From positions 1,090,079,001 to 1,090,143,000 of the forward strand of contig CM057453.1 in NCBI GenBank assembly GCA_016271365.2: a DNA stretch of 64,000 bases, written 5' to 3'. This DNA is from Neoceratodus forsteri (Eukaryota; Chordata; Ceratodontiformes; Ceratodontidae). The position numbers and the translations under genes are program-made. The notes beneath the pieces were generated by a model. That model saw only the letters and a list, made by a program, of their open reading frames with translations, did no database searches and was not told where the DNA came from. Positions 1-11,794 of the stretch are shown piece after piece (within the stretch, counting starts at the first letter, position 1; every line of letters begins with the position of its first letter).

Positions 1-59
1 TGGTATGGTTGGGGAAGGGGGCTGGGAATCTCCCACAGGGTTGCACCAAGCACTGGAGG

Positions 60-866
60 TGGGGGTATAGGGAAAGGAGTGCAGGAGAATACTCAGGGGT
101 CACATAGGGACCCTGGCAGAGGGGGTCCAAAAGGACACTACCAAGGAAGCAGGCAGGTAACTGGGGACCCTCACAAAGGGGGGACGGAGGGACAACATTC
201 TCAGGGAAGTAGGCAGATGGCCAGGGCTGGACAGAAGGAAGCAAGGCGGGGAGGTGGATCAGACCTTACACTCAGTAACCGCTTCAATTCTCTTCTTCTG
301 CTCAAGGATGAGGGGTGATGTAGCCATGACAGAGGTGGTTAGAGACGGAAAGGGAGTGGGAGGCAGGAGGCAGAGTCAGGGGCCAGATAGCAGGAAGAAC
401 AGGGGGGGACCTGGAATGCAGGAGAATGGGGGGAGCAGTGAATCAGAGCAGGAGGGGCAGGGGGAAGAGGGAGGAAAGCGCAAGGAGAAGGACCAGTTGG
501 GAGGAAAGGTAAAGGAGAAGGACCAGAAGTACAAGGAGGATTCAGTAGAGGGAGCTGAGGGTTTAGGCTAGGGAGCACGACGAGCAAGGAGGAACCTAAA
601 TGGAGACAGGAAGGAAGGGAGGATGAGCCAGGCTAGTTTAGCAGATGGGGAGAAGGACCAGTTGTGAGCAGTGAGGGGGAATAAGCAAGGTACAGAAGGA
701 TACTCAGGAGGAGGAGAGGCATAGGATTGAGGGGAGGGAGGGCCATGGTATATAAGGAGGTGGCATGTGGCATCCAGATAGGGGAGGAACAAGGAGCCAG
801 CTGGGTGGAGGGGCCTGTAGAAAGGATGAGGGACATGGAAGGGGGGAATAGAGGAAAAGGAGGGTC
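60..866 (+). other. Purine-rich leader of CR1 copy A1
   Basis: The stretch is dominated by G and A, and short reading frames on both strands reflect composition rather than genes. The phrase GGAGAAGGACCAG occurs three times, near 484, 511 and 649, which shows local internal repetition. Its position before the esterase domain suggests the 5' UTR or the low-complexity N-terminal part of ORF1. I recognise no domain in it. Copy A6 has a similar G-rich stretch ahead of its GDS motif, which supports this reading. Confidence 0.5.
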
Positions 867-867
867 A

Positions 868-1414
868 GAGTGCTCACTGCTGGGGATTCTATGATCAGGG
901 TATCAAATGGGATAGGGAGGGAGAAGCCTGGCCAGTTAGAACAAGATGCTTCCCTGGACTAACGGTGCACAGGGCTAAGCACGAGGTATATCAGCTGGCA
1001 AAGGATTGTGGGGGTTCCCCAGACATACTGGTCCACCTGGGTACAAATGACATTGAGGGAAATAGCGAGCTAGAGACACAGGCAAGATTCAGGGAGCTCG
1101 CCAGGGTCTGTCATGACATAGGATGCACAGTTTCCTTCTCAGAAATCCTGCCAATGCCAAGGGCTAGTGGGGAACACAAAAGGAAAATTAGGGAGATAAA
1201 CCAGTGGCTCAGGGAGTGGTGTGAGGCCAGAGGGTATGGGTTGATGGGGGATTGGGGGGAGACCTGGGAGGATAAGGAGCTGTATGCTAGAGATAGACTA
1301 CATCTCAATTTGGAGGGGAATCCTGTTGAAAATAGAGGGTTCATTGGTGAAAAGTGGGGTTTAAACTGTGAAGGGGGTGGGATGGGAGAAAAGGCTGTCA
1401 AGGGGTGCCGATAA
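868..1414 (+). pseudogene. CR1 ORF1 SGNH/GDSL esterase-like domain (copy A1)
   Basis: The frame shows a GDSM motif near 882, then VHLGTNDIEGN (block III, GTND) near 1030, and DRLHLN near 1290, which carries the Asp-x-x-His pair of SGNH hydrolases. Known CR1 ORF1 proteins carry such an esterase domain before the endonuclease/RT frame; its role in transposition is unsettled. The frame is open from 965 to 1414, but a stop separates it from the GDS motif, so the copy is broken. The same domain recurs in copies at 8.9, 29.0, 48.3 and 54.5 kb. This is a transposon protein, not a host lipase. Confidence 0.8.
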
Positions 1415-1539
1415 AGGAGGACTTGTCTCCACCCCCTGGGACCAGGAGGATTGCAGGAAAAGGTCAACTGGCAAAGTGCAGACCAGGGGAAACAGAATCC
1501 CCATGGGAACACGAGCAGGGAAATGGAACTATAGGGAAA

Positions 1540-2240
1540 GGGTGGAAGGTAGTCTGTAAATGCCAGGAGCTTGGCAATAAAATGCCTGAGCTCCAGGCGC
1601 AGTTAACTGAGGGAGCAGTGGATGGGCAACGGTCACTGAGACTTGGGCCACTGCAAGACATGACTGGGACCTGAACCTGGGGTTACACTATGTTCAGGAA
1701 GGACAGGGGAGGGAAGGGAGGAGGGTGCAATGATAGTCAAAACTGCATTGGCATAGGGGAAGTAGAGGAGGCAGAGGGAACCGTGGAGGCGATTTGGGTC
1801 ACCTTGATAACAAGGGGGGCAAGAGATTAAAAATAGGAGTGGTGTATAGACCCCCTGCCCTGGCGGAGGAGCTGGAGGACAGTCTGGTGGCAGATGTTAG
1901 GAGACACTGCAGACTGGGCAGAGGAACGGTGGTGGTGTTGGGGGACTTAAACGTGCCAGGAACAGACTGGGAGACTATGACATCCTCTGTGACCAGGGAA
2001 CAGAGGTTGTTGGATGTCTTTCAAGACACGTTCCTAACTCAGCAGGTGAGGGAACCGACCAGGGAGGCACGGGTACTGGATGTGGTCCTGGCAGACAGTG
2101 ACCAGATTGGGGGCCTGGAGGTAAGGGACCCATTGGCGGGAGTGACCATGCCACGGTCTGGTTCTGCCTGGACCTAGAGGGTAGAAGGCCACACAAAGAC
2201 GGAAGTAACCAACTTCAGGGGGCGGATTTTAAGGAAATGG
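1540..2240 (+). pseudogene. CR1 APE-type endonuclease domain (copy A1)
   Basis: The domain nicks target DNA to prime reverse transcription. Visible motifs are NARSL-like sequence near 1558, VYRPP near 1842, and GDLNVPGTDW near 1942 followed by the conserved linker VLADSDQIGGLEV. The SDH-type terminal motif is damaged near 2140. The uninterrupted stretch 1794-2177 holds most of the C-terminal half; the N-terminal half has several frame changes. It lies directly between the esterase and RT regions, as expected for CR1. Confidence 0.8.
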
Positions 2241-2499
2241 AAGGATCCTTAAGGAGCATTTGGATGGGATTGGGTCAGACATGGACGCTGATAGTAGGTG
2301 GGAAATCATCAGGAGAGGGGTGCAGGATGCTACCAGCACCAATGCAAGAGTAAGACGAAAATGCGGTAGGGCCCAAAAACCCTGTTGGTGGACCAGGGAG
2401 GTCCAGGAGGTGGATCGGGGAAAGAAAGAGCCTATAAGCAATTCAAGTGCTCAAGGAGTGAAAGGGATCGAGGGGAGTACGAGCTGATGGCTAGAAGGG

Positions 2500-4300
2500 C
2501 CACTAGAGTGGTGAGGGTGGCTAAGGCAAGGAAGGAGCAGAACCTGGCCAGGGAAATTAGGAGAGGGAAAAAGGGGTTCTTTAGATACATTGGGGAAAGA
2601 CGAAGGGTGAAGGGGCAGATTAGCAGGATTAAATCAGGGGAGAGATGGGCACAAGACCCGGGAGCAGGTTGAGGTACTAAATGAGTACTTCACCTCAGTT
2701 TTCACCAGGGAAATGGGGGTGCTGCATCACATGGGAGGAGACAGAGATACTGAGGAGGGGGGACCTCACCGATCGGCAGGTCTGGGGAGAGGGAAGGCAT
2801 CACTGGCAGGTGGGGGAGGGCAAGCAGGGAGAAGAGGTACCGGAAGTGGAAATCACAGCAGAGAGAGTGAGGAAGCCCCAGCTCCTAAGACGGAGAAAGC
2901 ACTGGGGCCAGATAAATTACATCCCAGAGTGCTGAAGGAACTTGCAGATGTCCTGGCGAAACCCCTGGCAGAGCTTTTCACCATCTCTGAGGACAGGGTG
3001 GGTGCCCCAAGACTGGAAGGTGGCGACATAGTGCCTGTCCACAAGGGGGGACTCAAGGGAGATGGCAGGGAACTACAGGCCTGTCAGCCTGACATCAGTG
3101 GTGGGCAAGGTGATGGAGGGCATTGTCAAGGAGAGGCTAGGGGACCTAGATAAGTCAGGGTGCCTGGACGATAGACAGCATGGATTCATCCGGGAAATCG
3201 TGTCAGACAAACTTGGTGGAGTTCTGTGACTGGGTGACAAGTGCCTTGGACCTGGGTAGACCAGTGGATGTCCCTTCTAGACTTCAGCAAGGCATTTGAC
3301 TCTGTTCCTCACGTGCCTGTTGGATAAGCTGGGAGAAATGGGGATGGGGAACCAGATGATCAGATGGATAGGCAATTAGCTCCAGGACCGGACCCAGAGG
3401 GTCGAGAGTTGGTGGGATAGTCTCATCCCCAAGGAGGGTCATTAGTGGGGTCCCACAGGGATCAGTCCTGGGCCCCTTCTGTTCAACGCCACGATCTGAC
3501 ATAAGGACAGGAATCAGGAGTGAGATGAGTCTCTTTGCAGATGACTAAACTGGGGCGGTGGTGGATGGGGAGGAGGGAGGGTGGCCTGCAGGGGACCTGG
3601 AGGCTCTGGAAAGATGGTCTAGAAAGTGGAAGCTGAGGTTCAGTGCAGGAAATGCAAGGTACTCCACCTGGGGGCCAGAAACCCAGGCCAAGTGTACACC
3701 TGGGGAATGCTGCAAGTCTCGATGGCTGAGAGGGACCTGGGGTGGTGTTGGATGTCAAGATGAACAACTCTGAGACTTGGAGGAGGGCAGCAGCCAAGGC
3801 CAACAGGATGCTGGGATGCATCGCTAGGGGATCACCCCAGAAGAGGGAAGTGATACTCTCTGTATAACTGCTTGGTGAGGCCGCACCTGAGTACTGCGCA
3901 GTTTTGGAGGCCACACTTAAAGAGGGACATTAACCTCCTGGAGAGGGTCCAGAAGAGGGCAACCAAAATGATTTGGGGCTTAGGGGACAGGACCTATGAG
4001 GAGAGGCTCGAAGAGCTAAATATGTACACATTGGAAGAGAGAAGGGACCGGGGGGACATGATAGAGGTCTTCAGGTACATGAAGAGGGTAAATAGGGGAG
4101 GAACAGTCAGGGTGCTTCGAAGGAAGGAGGAAGGGGCCACTAGAGGGCGTGGCTGGAAGCTGGAGGGGGGACGATTCAGGGGAGAAAGGAGGAGGTGCTA
4201 CTTCACTGAGAGGGTGGTGGAGCCATGGAATGCACTACCTAGGGGGCTGGTGGAGGCAGAGACAGTGGAGGGGTTCAAGAGGGGGTGGGACAGGTACAGG
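2500..4300 (+). pseudogene. CR1 reverse transcriptase and C-terminal region (copy A1)
   Basis: Plus-strand RT relic. It begins with the basic linker KARKEQNLAREIRRGKKGFF near 2525. Next come NYRPVSLTSVVGKVMEG near 3075, LLDFSKAFDSVPH near 3275 (motif A) and LFADD near 3531, which runs straight into a stop codon. The C-terminal part, RVQKRATKMIWGL onward, is open from 3872 to 4411 and ends with the FTERVVEPWNALP block. Frameshifts occur roughly every 150-300 bases. Catalytic aspartates can still be seen, but not in one frame. Confidence 0.85.
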
Positions 4301-4480
4301 GGAAGGGTTCTGGAAGCAAAATCCAATGCAGCAAGAATATCCGGAACTGGGAAGGGAGAAGCCAGAGAAGGCGAGGGGGACAGCAAGGTCAGCAGCCAGG
4401 GTGGGGGCTGACCAAACGAGCAGACACAAAAGACCGTTAGTCCTATCCTGCTGGTATTTTAGTATGTTAGTATGTAAGCA

Positions 4481-5117
4481 GATGGTGAGATGGATAGGAA
4501 ATTGGCTCTTGGAGCGTACACAGAGGGTGGTGGTTTGTGGGCTAGTCTTATCCCCAAGGAGGGTCATTAGTGGGGTCCCCAAGGGATCGGTCCTAGGGCC
4601 CCTCCTGTTTAATGCCTATGTCTCTGATATGAGGAAGAGTATCAGGAGTGAAATGAGTCTCTTTGCAGACGACTCGAAGCTTGGAGTGGTGGTGGAGGAG
4701 GGGAGAGTGGCCTTTCAGGAGGTCCTGGAAGCTTTGGAGAGGTGGTTGAGGAAGTGGAAACTGATGTTCAATGCAGGGAAATGCAGGATTCTGCACCTGG
4801 GGGCCAGAAACCCGAATCAAGTGTATACTCTGGGGGGAGAAACGCTACAAGTCTCAGTGGGTGAGAGGGACCTGGGGGTGGTGGTGGATGTCAAAGTGAA
4901 CAACTCTGAGACTTGTAGTGGGGCAGCGGCCAAAGCCAATAGGATGCTGGGATGCAGTGCTAGGGGGATTACCTCCAGAAGGAGGGAAGTGATCCTCCCT
5001 CTGTATAACTGCTTGGTTAGGCCACACCTCGAGTACTGTGTGCAGTTTAGGAGACTGCACTTAAAAAGGGACATTGCACTCCTGGAGAAGGTCCAGAGGA
5101 GGGCAACCAAAATGATT
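4481..5117 (+). pseudogene. CR1 RT thumb and C-terminal fragment (copy A2), longest open RT frame
   Basis: This is the best preserved RT fragment of the window, with more than 200 codons open without a stop. It shows GSVLGPLLFNAYVSD, then LFADDSKLGVVVEEG near 4660 with an intact FADD box (motif C), then LHLGARNPNQVYTLGG and the HLEYCVQF block. The frame ends at RRATKMI followed by a stop. The open frame extends upstream into A1 (from 4149), but that part is a chance read-through across the A1-A2 junction and not a real fusion. Confidence 0.85.
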
Positions 5118-5379
5118 TAGGGCTTGGGGGAAAGAAACTATGGAGAGAGGCTTGAGGAGCTCAACATGTACACTCTGGAGGAGAGGAGGGACAGGGGGAC
5201 ATGATAGAGGTCTTAAGTATATGAAGAGGAGTAATAAGAGAGGCTCAGCCAGGGTGTTCCAAAGGAAGGGCAGGGCAGCTAGAAGGTACGAGTGGAAGCT
5301 AGAGGGGGGGAGACTCAGGGGGGCGAGGAGGAGGTGCTACTTCACTGAGAGGGTGGTGGGACCATGGAATGTGCTGCCC

Positions 5380-6746
5380 AGGGTACTAACATACTAAAAG
5401 CCATCAGAATAGGCCTCATGGTCTGTCGTGTCTGCTTGGTAGCCAGCCACCTAATCGGTGCTCGCCCCCCCCACCCCAGAGAGGGTCTTCTTTGGCTTCA
5501 GTTTCCCCTTGTACCTGTCCCACCCTTTCTTGAAGCCCTCCACTGTGTCCTTTTCCACCAGACTCCTGGGCAGTGCATTCCGTGGCTCCACCACCTTCTC
5601 AGTGAAGTAGTGTCTCCTCGTTCCCCCTGTAATTTCCCCTCCAGATTCCACTCATGCCCCTGATTGTCTCCCCTTCTTTAGCCTGAACATATCCTTGGCT
5701 CTGCCCTTATTTATTCCTTTTACATATTTGAAGACTCCTATCATGTCTCCCCTGTCTCTTCTCTCCTCCAGTGTGTACAGGCTGAGCTATTCCAGTCTCT
5801 CCTCATAGGGCGCCCCCCCCATGCCCCGAATTATCTTGGTCACCCTCCCTTGGAACTCTCCAGCAGTGCTATGTCCTTCTTAAGGTGAGGTCTCCAGAAC
5901 TGCACACAGTACTCAAGATGTGACCTGACCAAGGCATTACACAGAGGGAGGATCACCTCCTGGAGGTAATCCCTCTGGATATGCAGCCCAATATCCTGTT
6001 TGCTTTTGCTACGGTTCTTTTACAATTTTCAGTGTTATTCATTTTGATGTCTACCACCACCCCTAGATCCCTCTCGCCCGATGTGGCTTGCAGTGTGACC
6101 CCCCAAACAGGGTGTATACATGGCCCAGGTTTCTGACCCCCATATGCAGCACCTTACATTTCCCTGCATTAAACTTCAATCTCCACCTCCTTGACCACCA
6201 CTCCAGGGTATCCAGGTCCCCCTGGAGTGTCTCTCTCTCCCTTCTTCCCCGTCTGCCAGCACTCCCAGTTTTGAGTTGTCCGCAAAGAGACTCGGCCTAC
6301 TCTTAACCTCCCTCCCTATATCCAAAACATAGGCATTGAACAGGAGTGGCCCCAATACCGAACCTTGGGGGACCCCACTGATGACCCCTCTGGGGGAGGA
6401 GACTATTCCACCAACCACTACCCTCTGTATTCACCCCATAAACCAATTTCTACCCACCTGAACAACTGCCCCCACCCCATCCCCCCAAGTTTGTTAGCAG
6501 GCCATTGTGGGGTACCGAATCGAACGCCTTGCTGAAATCCAGGTATAGGACGTCCACCGGCCTATGTTGGTCTAGGGCCCTCGTCACCCAGTCATAAAAC
6601 TCCACAAGGTTGGTCTGACACGATCTCCCTGGGACGAAACCGTACTGTTTTTCATCCAGGTGCCCCAGCCTTTCCAGCTGCCTCCCAAGCATCTCCTTGA
6701 TAATGCCCTCAATTACTTTACCTACCACAGAAGTTAGGAGTGACTT
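5380..6746 (-). mobile_element. CR1-type LINE, copy A3, antisense insertion inside A2
   Basis: On the minus strand this reads from RT (SVVGKVIEGIIKEMLGRQLE near 6730), through VLYLDFSKAFDSVPH near 6540 and GSVLGPLLFNAYVLD, to a 3' tail ending at 5380. It is 5'-truncated. It is flanked by TGCTGCCC at 5372-5379 and 6747-6754, a perfect 8-bp duplication. The motif C box reads LFADNSKLG, so the second catalytic aspartate is asparagine here. Tracing A2 across the insertion restores continuity of the ERVVGPWNVLP and LVEEETV blocks. Confidence 0.9.
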
Positions 6747-6998
6747 TGCTGCCCCCTCCAAACCTGGTGGAGGAAGAGACTGTAGACGGGTTCAAGAGGG
6801 GCTGGGATGGGTATAGGGGGAGGGTTGAGCTGAGGAACTCCAATACAAGGGGAATATCTTGGACTGGGGATAGAGAAACCCAAGGGGGTGGCGGGGACAG
6901 CAAAGTCAGCACCCAGTATGGGGGAGTGACAAATGAGCAGATACGAAAGACCATTAGGTCTACTCTGCTGGCAATTTTAGTATGTTAGAATGCAAGCA

Positions 6999-8459
6999 AT
7001 TACTTGAAAAGTACTCTGATTACAGTAAACCAGTTACTGCAATCCCTTGCTTTTGCTAGCCCATGTACAGTAATTCCAAAGAAAGTGCGAGTTGTTTCAA
7101 AAAGTGGTTGTGTATTTAGGTTACATTTTAATTTTGGAAGGGATTTCTATCACTAAGAAATTATTATGTGTAAATTTAAATGTTTACGACTTCTATACAT
7201 GACCTATAGAATATTAGGGTTTATGTAGCATCCTACACCTCAAGTGTGCATTAAATTCTCATATCACACACTTCCCCATCTTTTATTGTATATAATTGCT
7301 GGTGAGCAATTTTTTTTCCAGCCGGACTCCTGTCTCACAGACATACACATTCTGTCTGCCTGCCACTCCAATTCAGCCTTTTTTTAACTTAACAGTTTTG
7401 AGTCCCAGTCGCGCTTCAGTAGCAGTATAGGCAGTCAAGCATGGTCCCGTACCTGCTTGCTCTATTTCCTCCAGCCGACTAACAGCAGGATCAACCAGAT
7501 ATAACGTTTTTTACTTGTAAAAAATAAGATAGATCAGATAAACAGTAAAAAAAAAAAAAAAATATTTTGAGTAGGACCGAGGAGTGTTTCAGTGGCGGCT
7601 CCTCACTAAGAGAGAAATAGAGTCGCCATGTTTCAGGATCTGTTCAGCCTGCCCCCACACAGGACAAGAGCCAATGATGGAGCACTCGTTTTTGAATGAC
7701 AGAGTGCGTGTTTGCCGTAATAACTCTTGGGTTGTTAAGACAAATATTAACTTGGTGAGCCCTAAGAAAAAATCACTTACCTGTAATTATAAATCGGTTA
7801 AAGCTGAAGAATTCTGGAGGTGATGGGTGGTTTACCAGATAGATGCTAATCTCAACTTTGTGCCCTGAAATGTACTGGATTGTAATTATTTATTATTTCT
7901 GGTTACCTTTGGGGAGGTAATAAATCAAGGCTTCTTTGAGCCTATGCATAATTCTATGTGGAAGTGTTTAAGGATATCCTGTGAAATGCTCACGACCTAC
8001 CTCTTTGTACTGGTGGTGCAGTAAAAGTTTTCTTTTAATACCCTGCTGCTAAATGTTATTGTTCTGCTTTCTGTTTTTCTTATCCTGGATTTTATACTAT
8101 GAGCTATGTGGAATTATGCCACTAAAACCTGAATTTGAAATAAATGATTATGTGCAGAATTGGCTTACACATGTAAGGGAAGCATGACATTTTCTGGGCT
8201 TCTGTTCATTTTATAGGCAGTTGATACTAGGATTTGCACAACTAGCAAAACCTTTGCTTAAACTTCTGGAAAATGAACACAGGTTTGGCCAGTTGATAGT
8301 GAAATAGCACTTAAACAGTTAAGAGACATATGTGGCAGCACAACTTTGGCATATCCTAGTTCTGATAAAGTTTTATCCTGGACATAAATGCTAACAATTG
8401 GTACTATCCCTAAACATTCCCAGGAAGATGATAGACTGAAGAAGTAATTGCACATTTCA
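6999..8459. other. Unassigned AT-rich stretch
   Basis: No gene, RNA or known repeat is recognisable. Notable items are an A-run at about 7544-7562, which may be an old retroposon tail, and a 79-codon open frame at 7584-7823 with no family resemblance that I can name. The region shows ordinary AT-rich intergenic or intronic character. Confidence 0.5.
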
Positions 8460-10060
8460 TTCGGACTCTGAGCTCTGTGGAATAAAAGGACTGAAACGGG
8501 TGTGGGCAGCAGTCTGTCAGGACACCTTCTGGAGACTGAGGTGCTGCTCCATTTGTACTCTGACCTCAGGGTGGAGGACAGAGGTTACTAGACTCTGTGC
8601 CAAACTGGCAAGAGTACAGAGGATCTTCTCTCCCACCCAGGGGCCACCAAGTCTGCCACCACTTCCCCAGAGGATGCTTACGCAGTTGGACATTTACGGG
8701 CTTCAGGAGGGCAGGGATTGAGGGAAGGGTATATGCTCCTCGGTCTGTACCACTGCTAAATTCCTTCGCCATACTGGTGGGATGGGGCAGCCGAGAGGAG
8801 GCACCCATAGTAGTGAGAAGGGAGAAAGTGGAGTTCCTCAGAAGGGGAAGCTCCAGGGAAGGAGGAAGGGCCTCCAGCCATGGAGGAAGCAGCTGCTGGT
8901 GGGGGACTCTATTGTTAGAAGATAGACTCGGGAGTAGGGAGAGGAAGGGAGAGGTAGGTGCTTCAGCTTGGAGTAATGAAAAAACATAAACAGAGGATCG
9001 CTATGGCAGCAGGAGGTGGGAGGAAACTAGATGTCATTGTTCAGCTGGGGACAACCTGGCACGGGACAGAGGTAGAGTAGTGCAGGATAATTTCAGGGAC
9101 CTGGGGAAGGGCCTCAGACAGACTGTACACACGATGGCTTTTGTAGAGGTGTTACTGGCGTACGGCTGGGGAGAGGAAAGGGTACTTTACAGTAGGCCAT
9201 TTAAAAACATGTTGCATGGAGGAGGGCTTTTGGCTACGTTAAGGACATGGGGCTACCTTGGAAGGATATGGGCCTTTATAGGGGACATGGCCTACATCCT
9301 TCCAGAGGGGCCAACAGTCCTTAGTGGGAGGTTTAAATTTTACTTGGATGAGCATTTAAACTAGTTGGTGGGGGGAGACTGTAAAATTAAGGGAGGCAAC
9401 AATTGCACACCCATCCCGGATGATGGAGTATTAGGGAGGGAGGGCCTTAATGGAGTAAACACTTTTTGGACAGGGGTTGTGACAAGGCAGTGGAAAAGGA
9501 GGTATAAATTAGGTAATAAAGTAAAGGAGACCAGGAACAGACAAGGTAAAAATGGAAGAGGTGGGTCAAGTGGAGCTTGAGCGGACAGCACAGACATGAG
9601 GGGGGCAGGGAAGAAGTATGGTATGGAGAGCCATGTACACCGATGCAAGTAGTCTGGGAAATAAAGGTCTGGACTTGGAGGACATCATGGTGGAGGTTAG
9701 CCTGGATTTGGTGGCCGTAATGGAGTTGTGGTGCACTGAGTAGCATGACTGGGACATTGCCATACCAGGCTTCTCTCTGTTTATGAGAGACAGGGCAGGG
9801 AGGAGGGGTTGCACTATATCTGAGGGAGAGAGGGAGGGAACCGAGGCTACAGAGGTACAGGGTCCCTCAGAGGAAAAGGAAGGGCTTGGAGATGCTGTGG
9901 CTTATCCTGAAGACAGGCTGTAGGGGTGCTTTTCATACTGTAGTAGTGTATAGACTTTCGGCATAGGGAGAGGAGTTGGATAAAGCATTTCAGAAAGACA
10001 TTATCAGAATGGCAAGTAAGAGGGCGGTGATGCTAGTTGGTGAATCAGTCTGCAGAGGTG
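8460..10060 (+). mobile_element. Old CR1-type LINE, ORF1 and endonuclease only (copy B0)
   Basis: The relic begins with ORF1 N-terminal sequence. An esterase GDS motif follows in QLLVGDSIVRR near 8890, and a degenerate esterase C-terminal half is open at 9080-9364. Endonuclease starts with SLGNKGLDLEDIMVE near 9650 (the NARS-type start), then AIPGFSLFMRDRAGRRGG and the VVYR and VMLVGE region near 10040, where GDFN is decayed. It stops abruptly near 10060, and the following sequence is unrelated. No RT is visible. It is more diverged than the family A copies, so probably older. Confidence 0.7.
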
Positions 10061-10430
10061 GAGTGGAGCTCCTGGTGCCAGTGCTGTCCCAACTTGCCCT
10101 AGTCCCTTGTTGGACACCCTCAACTTGGCCAGGCAGAAGCTGAAACCATGTCGCTTGTATCTGCTGGCAGTGGTGCTCTCTTATGACCACATCTGCTACC
10201 TCCCTTCTCCACTCTGATCATTTCCTCATCCCTACCACTAGAGATCATAATTCCTCCCATCCTCCTCCCTACTCTGCCAGCTGCTGCCCCCAGGGCTAAT
10301 GTGTTAATCCACAGCTTCCTTCTCACCCCACTACATACTCCTCAGCTACCTGCTCACCTCCCTGTGCTCTGTGGACCCCTCAGTTGCCACTGCAGCTTGG
10401 TAATGCACCACTTGAGAGCATGATCACCCT
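10061..10430. other. C-rich unassigned segment
   Basis: Pyrimidine-rich, GC-richer DNA between the end of the CR1 relic and a duplicated segment. Short open frames occur on both strands, but none shows a recognisable motif. It may belong to the same unclassified repeat as the adjacent tandem units. Confidence 0.35.
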
Positions 10431-10775
10431 ACAGTGGCTGCAAATGCGTTTTCCCCCCTGCCCTCCATTGGCAGGGTGGTGTACATTGCACAGCTCTGAC
10501 AGCGCGCCAGATATGCTTCCTTCCTCTTATTCTGGATGCTAGCCTCTGCACCCTCCCCAAATCCCCCTCAGCTGCCGGTTCCCCTACCCATACCCCCACT
10601 GGGCAGCCAGTTGCAGTTCTGCTCTGGCAGTATGCCTCTCCAGAACAGTAATCAGCTCACAGCGGCTGCATATCCTTGATTTCTGCCCCCCCACCCCCTC
10701 CGACCTCTGCAGGCAGGATGATATGCATCTTGCAGCCCTGACAGTGCTCCAAGTATGTTACCATCGTTATTTGCA
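10431..10775. repeat. Imperfect direct repeat, period about 228 bp
   Basis: The phrase ACAGTGGCTGCAAATGCG at 10431 recurs as ACAGCGGCTGCATATCCT at 10659. The similarity runs through a C-run, a GGCAGGRTG block, TGCAGCYCTGACAG and on to the TATGYTWCC area. This gives two diverged copies about 228 bases apart. The unit is not one I recognise; it could be a decayed satellite or a duplicated piece of a repeat. Confidence 0.55.
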
Positions 10776-11794
10776 ACCTACACTGTTAGCAAACAACTTT
10801 AAAACAGTAAGCGGAAATGATGGTTTACTCAGCGGGTATTGGGTCTGTGTAGTTCCCTACCATAATCAGTTTGAGACAGTGAATAGCATTAACATTTTTA
10901 AAACTGAACTTGATATGATAATGGACAATACACATAACACTGACTGTTATCACTGAGAAGTGGGGCACAGATTAATATGGACCTCTGTCTCTTTACACAC
11001 AGTATGAAACCCAGAAACATTTGTTAGCCTCCTGGTCCAGCCCACTTCAGCCTAACTCCCACTTCAGCCAACTGTGTTTGCTTTAATGGTTTCAAGAATT
11101 GCAGGAGCTTACAATATCTTCCAGACCAGATGCAGAGGGGGAGGGGGGAAGCTATGTTGGTATAAAAATTGTAGGCAGAAAAGCAGGGAAGGAGTGGGTG
11201 TGTGTTCATCTGGAGATATAAATACTCTCCAAGACCTACATTTTCAGAATTGCAGGCATTCTTTATTTGGCTGCTGAAACTCTGGAGCAGTGTTCTAGGT
11301 GTAGACTCCAAAGCAGTTGATCTTCTCAGAAGGATTATTCTAGTATAAGAAGTGTATGATTAGGAAGGTTATTGGAAATAAAAGAATTTTAGGGACATAC
11401 AGTTCCACTGTTAAAGCTCCTTGGTCACAGTGGGACTGGGGAATCCTTGTAAATTCAAGATGAAATATTACGTCGACAGTAAGAAGGGAAAAAAACAGCA
11501 AGACATGACTGCAGCTATTGGCTCATTGTACCTGACTTTTACATTAAGAAGTATTGAGTGACTTCTCTCATGGCATTAGAAGTCTAACCATTTTGAATCA
11601 TGGAGACATTAGCTTAAAGTGTTTCTGAGTAAAATGCAGACAGGTGTTGTTATACTTGGAGTTGGAAATGTTAATACCTATAGTGCAAAGAAAAGTTCCC
11701 TTTGAAAGGTATCTGGTCAGTATCTGGTGTGAGCATGTATGGAACAGGGTCACTGTTATCAGACTTGGGGCTTATCTGTTCGTCTGGAATGGAC
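10776..11794. other. Unassigned stretch, no gene recognised
   Basis: The first part keeps a plus-strand frame (10723-10956). Its SINIFKTELDMIM segment resembles the extreme C-terminal block of LINE RT proteins, so a small LINE remnant is possible. The rest, about 10960-11790, shows nothing I can support. Confidence 0.35.

Larger units (their letters stand above)
60..4471 (+). mobile_element. CR1-type LINE, copy A1 (family A), long but decayed
   Basis: This is a non-LTR retrotransposon read on the plus strand. The order is a purine-rich leader, an ORF1 with an SGNH esterase-like domain, an APE-type endonuclease, a reverse transcriptase, and a 3' tail ending in repeats of the type TTTTAGTATGTTAG. 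The family assignment rests on the esterase-bearing ORF1 (known for CR1) together with RT motifs LLDFSKAFDSVPH and GPLLFNA. Stops and frameshifts break every domain, so no working protein can be made. The 5' end is not resolved and may lie before the window. The next copy, A2, starts within 10 bases of the 3' end. Confidence 0.85.
4481..6989 (+). mobile_element. CR1-type LINE, copy A2 (family A), 5'-truncated and split by A3
   Basis: The copy starts inside the RT at the WIGNWLLERTQ block and ends in the family A tail at about 6989. It is flanked by ATGTAAGCA (4472-4480) and ATGCAAGCA (6990-6998), a plausible 9-bp target duplication with one mismatch. It therefore landed right at the 3' tip of A1. 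Its body is interrupted at 5380-6746 by the antisense copy A3; the sequence resumes at LVEEETVDGFKRGWD, continuing the C-terminal block that breaks off on the left. Confidence 0.85.

Noticed and set aside
254..836. Proline/serine-rich or glycine-rich proteins on either strand
   Set aside because: The region is strongly biased to G and A, which leaves frames open by composition. No domain or conserved motif is visible.
965..1414. Host lipase or esterase gene
   Set aside because: The SGNH motifs are real, but the domain is followed by CR1 endonuclease and RT and recurs in five copies, so it is the transposon ORF1.
4149..5120. A 323-codon gene
   Set aside because: The frame runs across the junction of CR1 copies A1 and A2. 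The first third is an out-of-frame reading of A1, and only the part after about 4,481 is RT.
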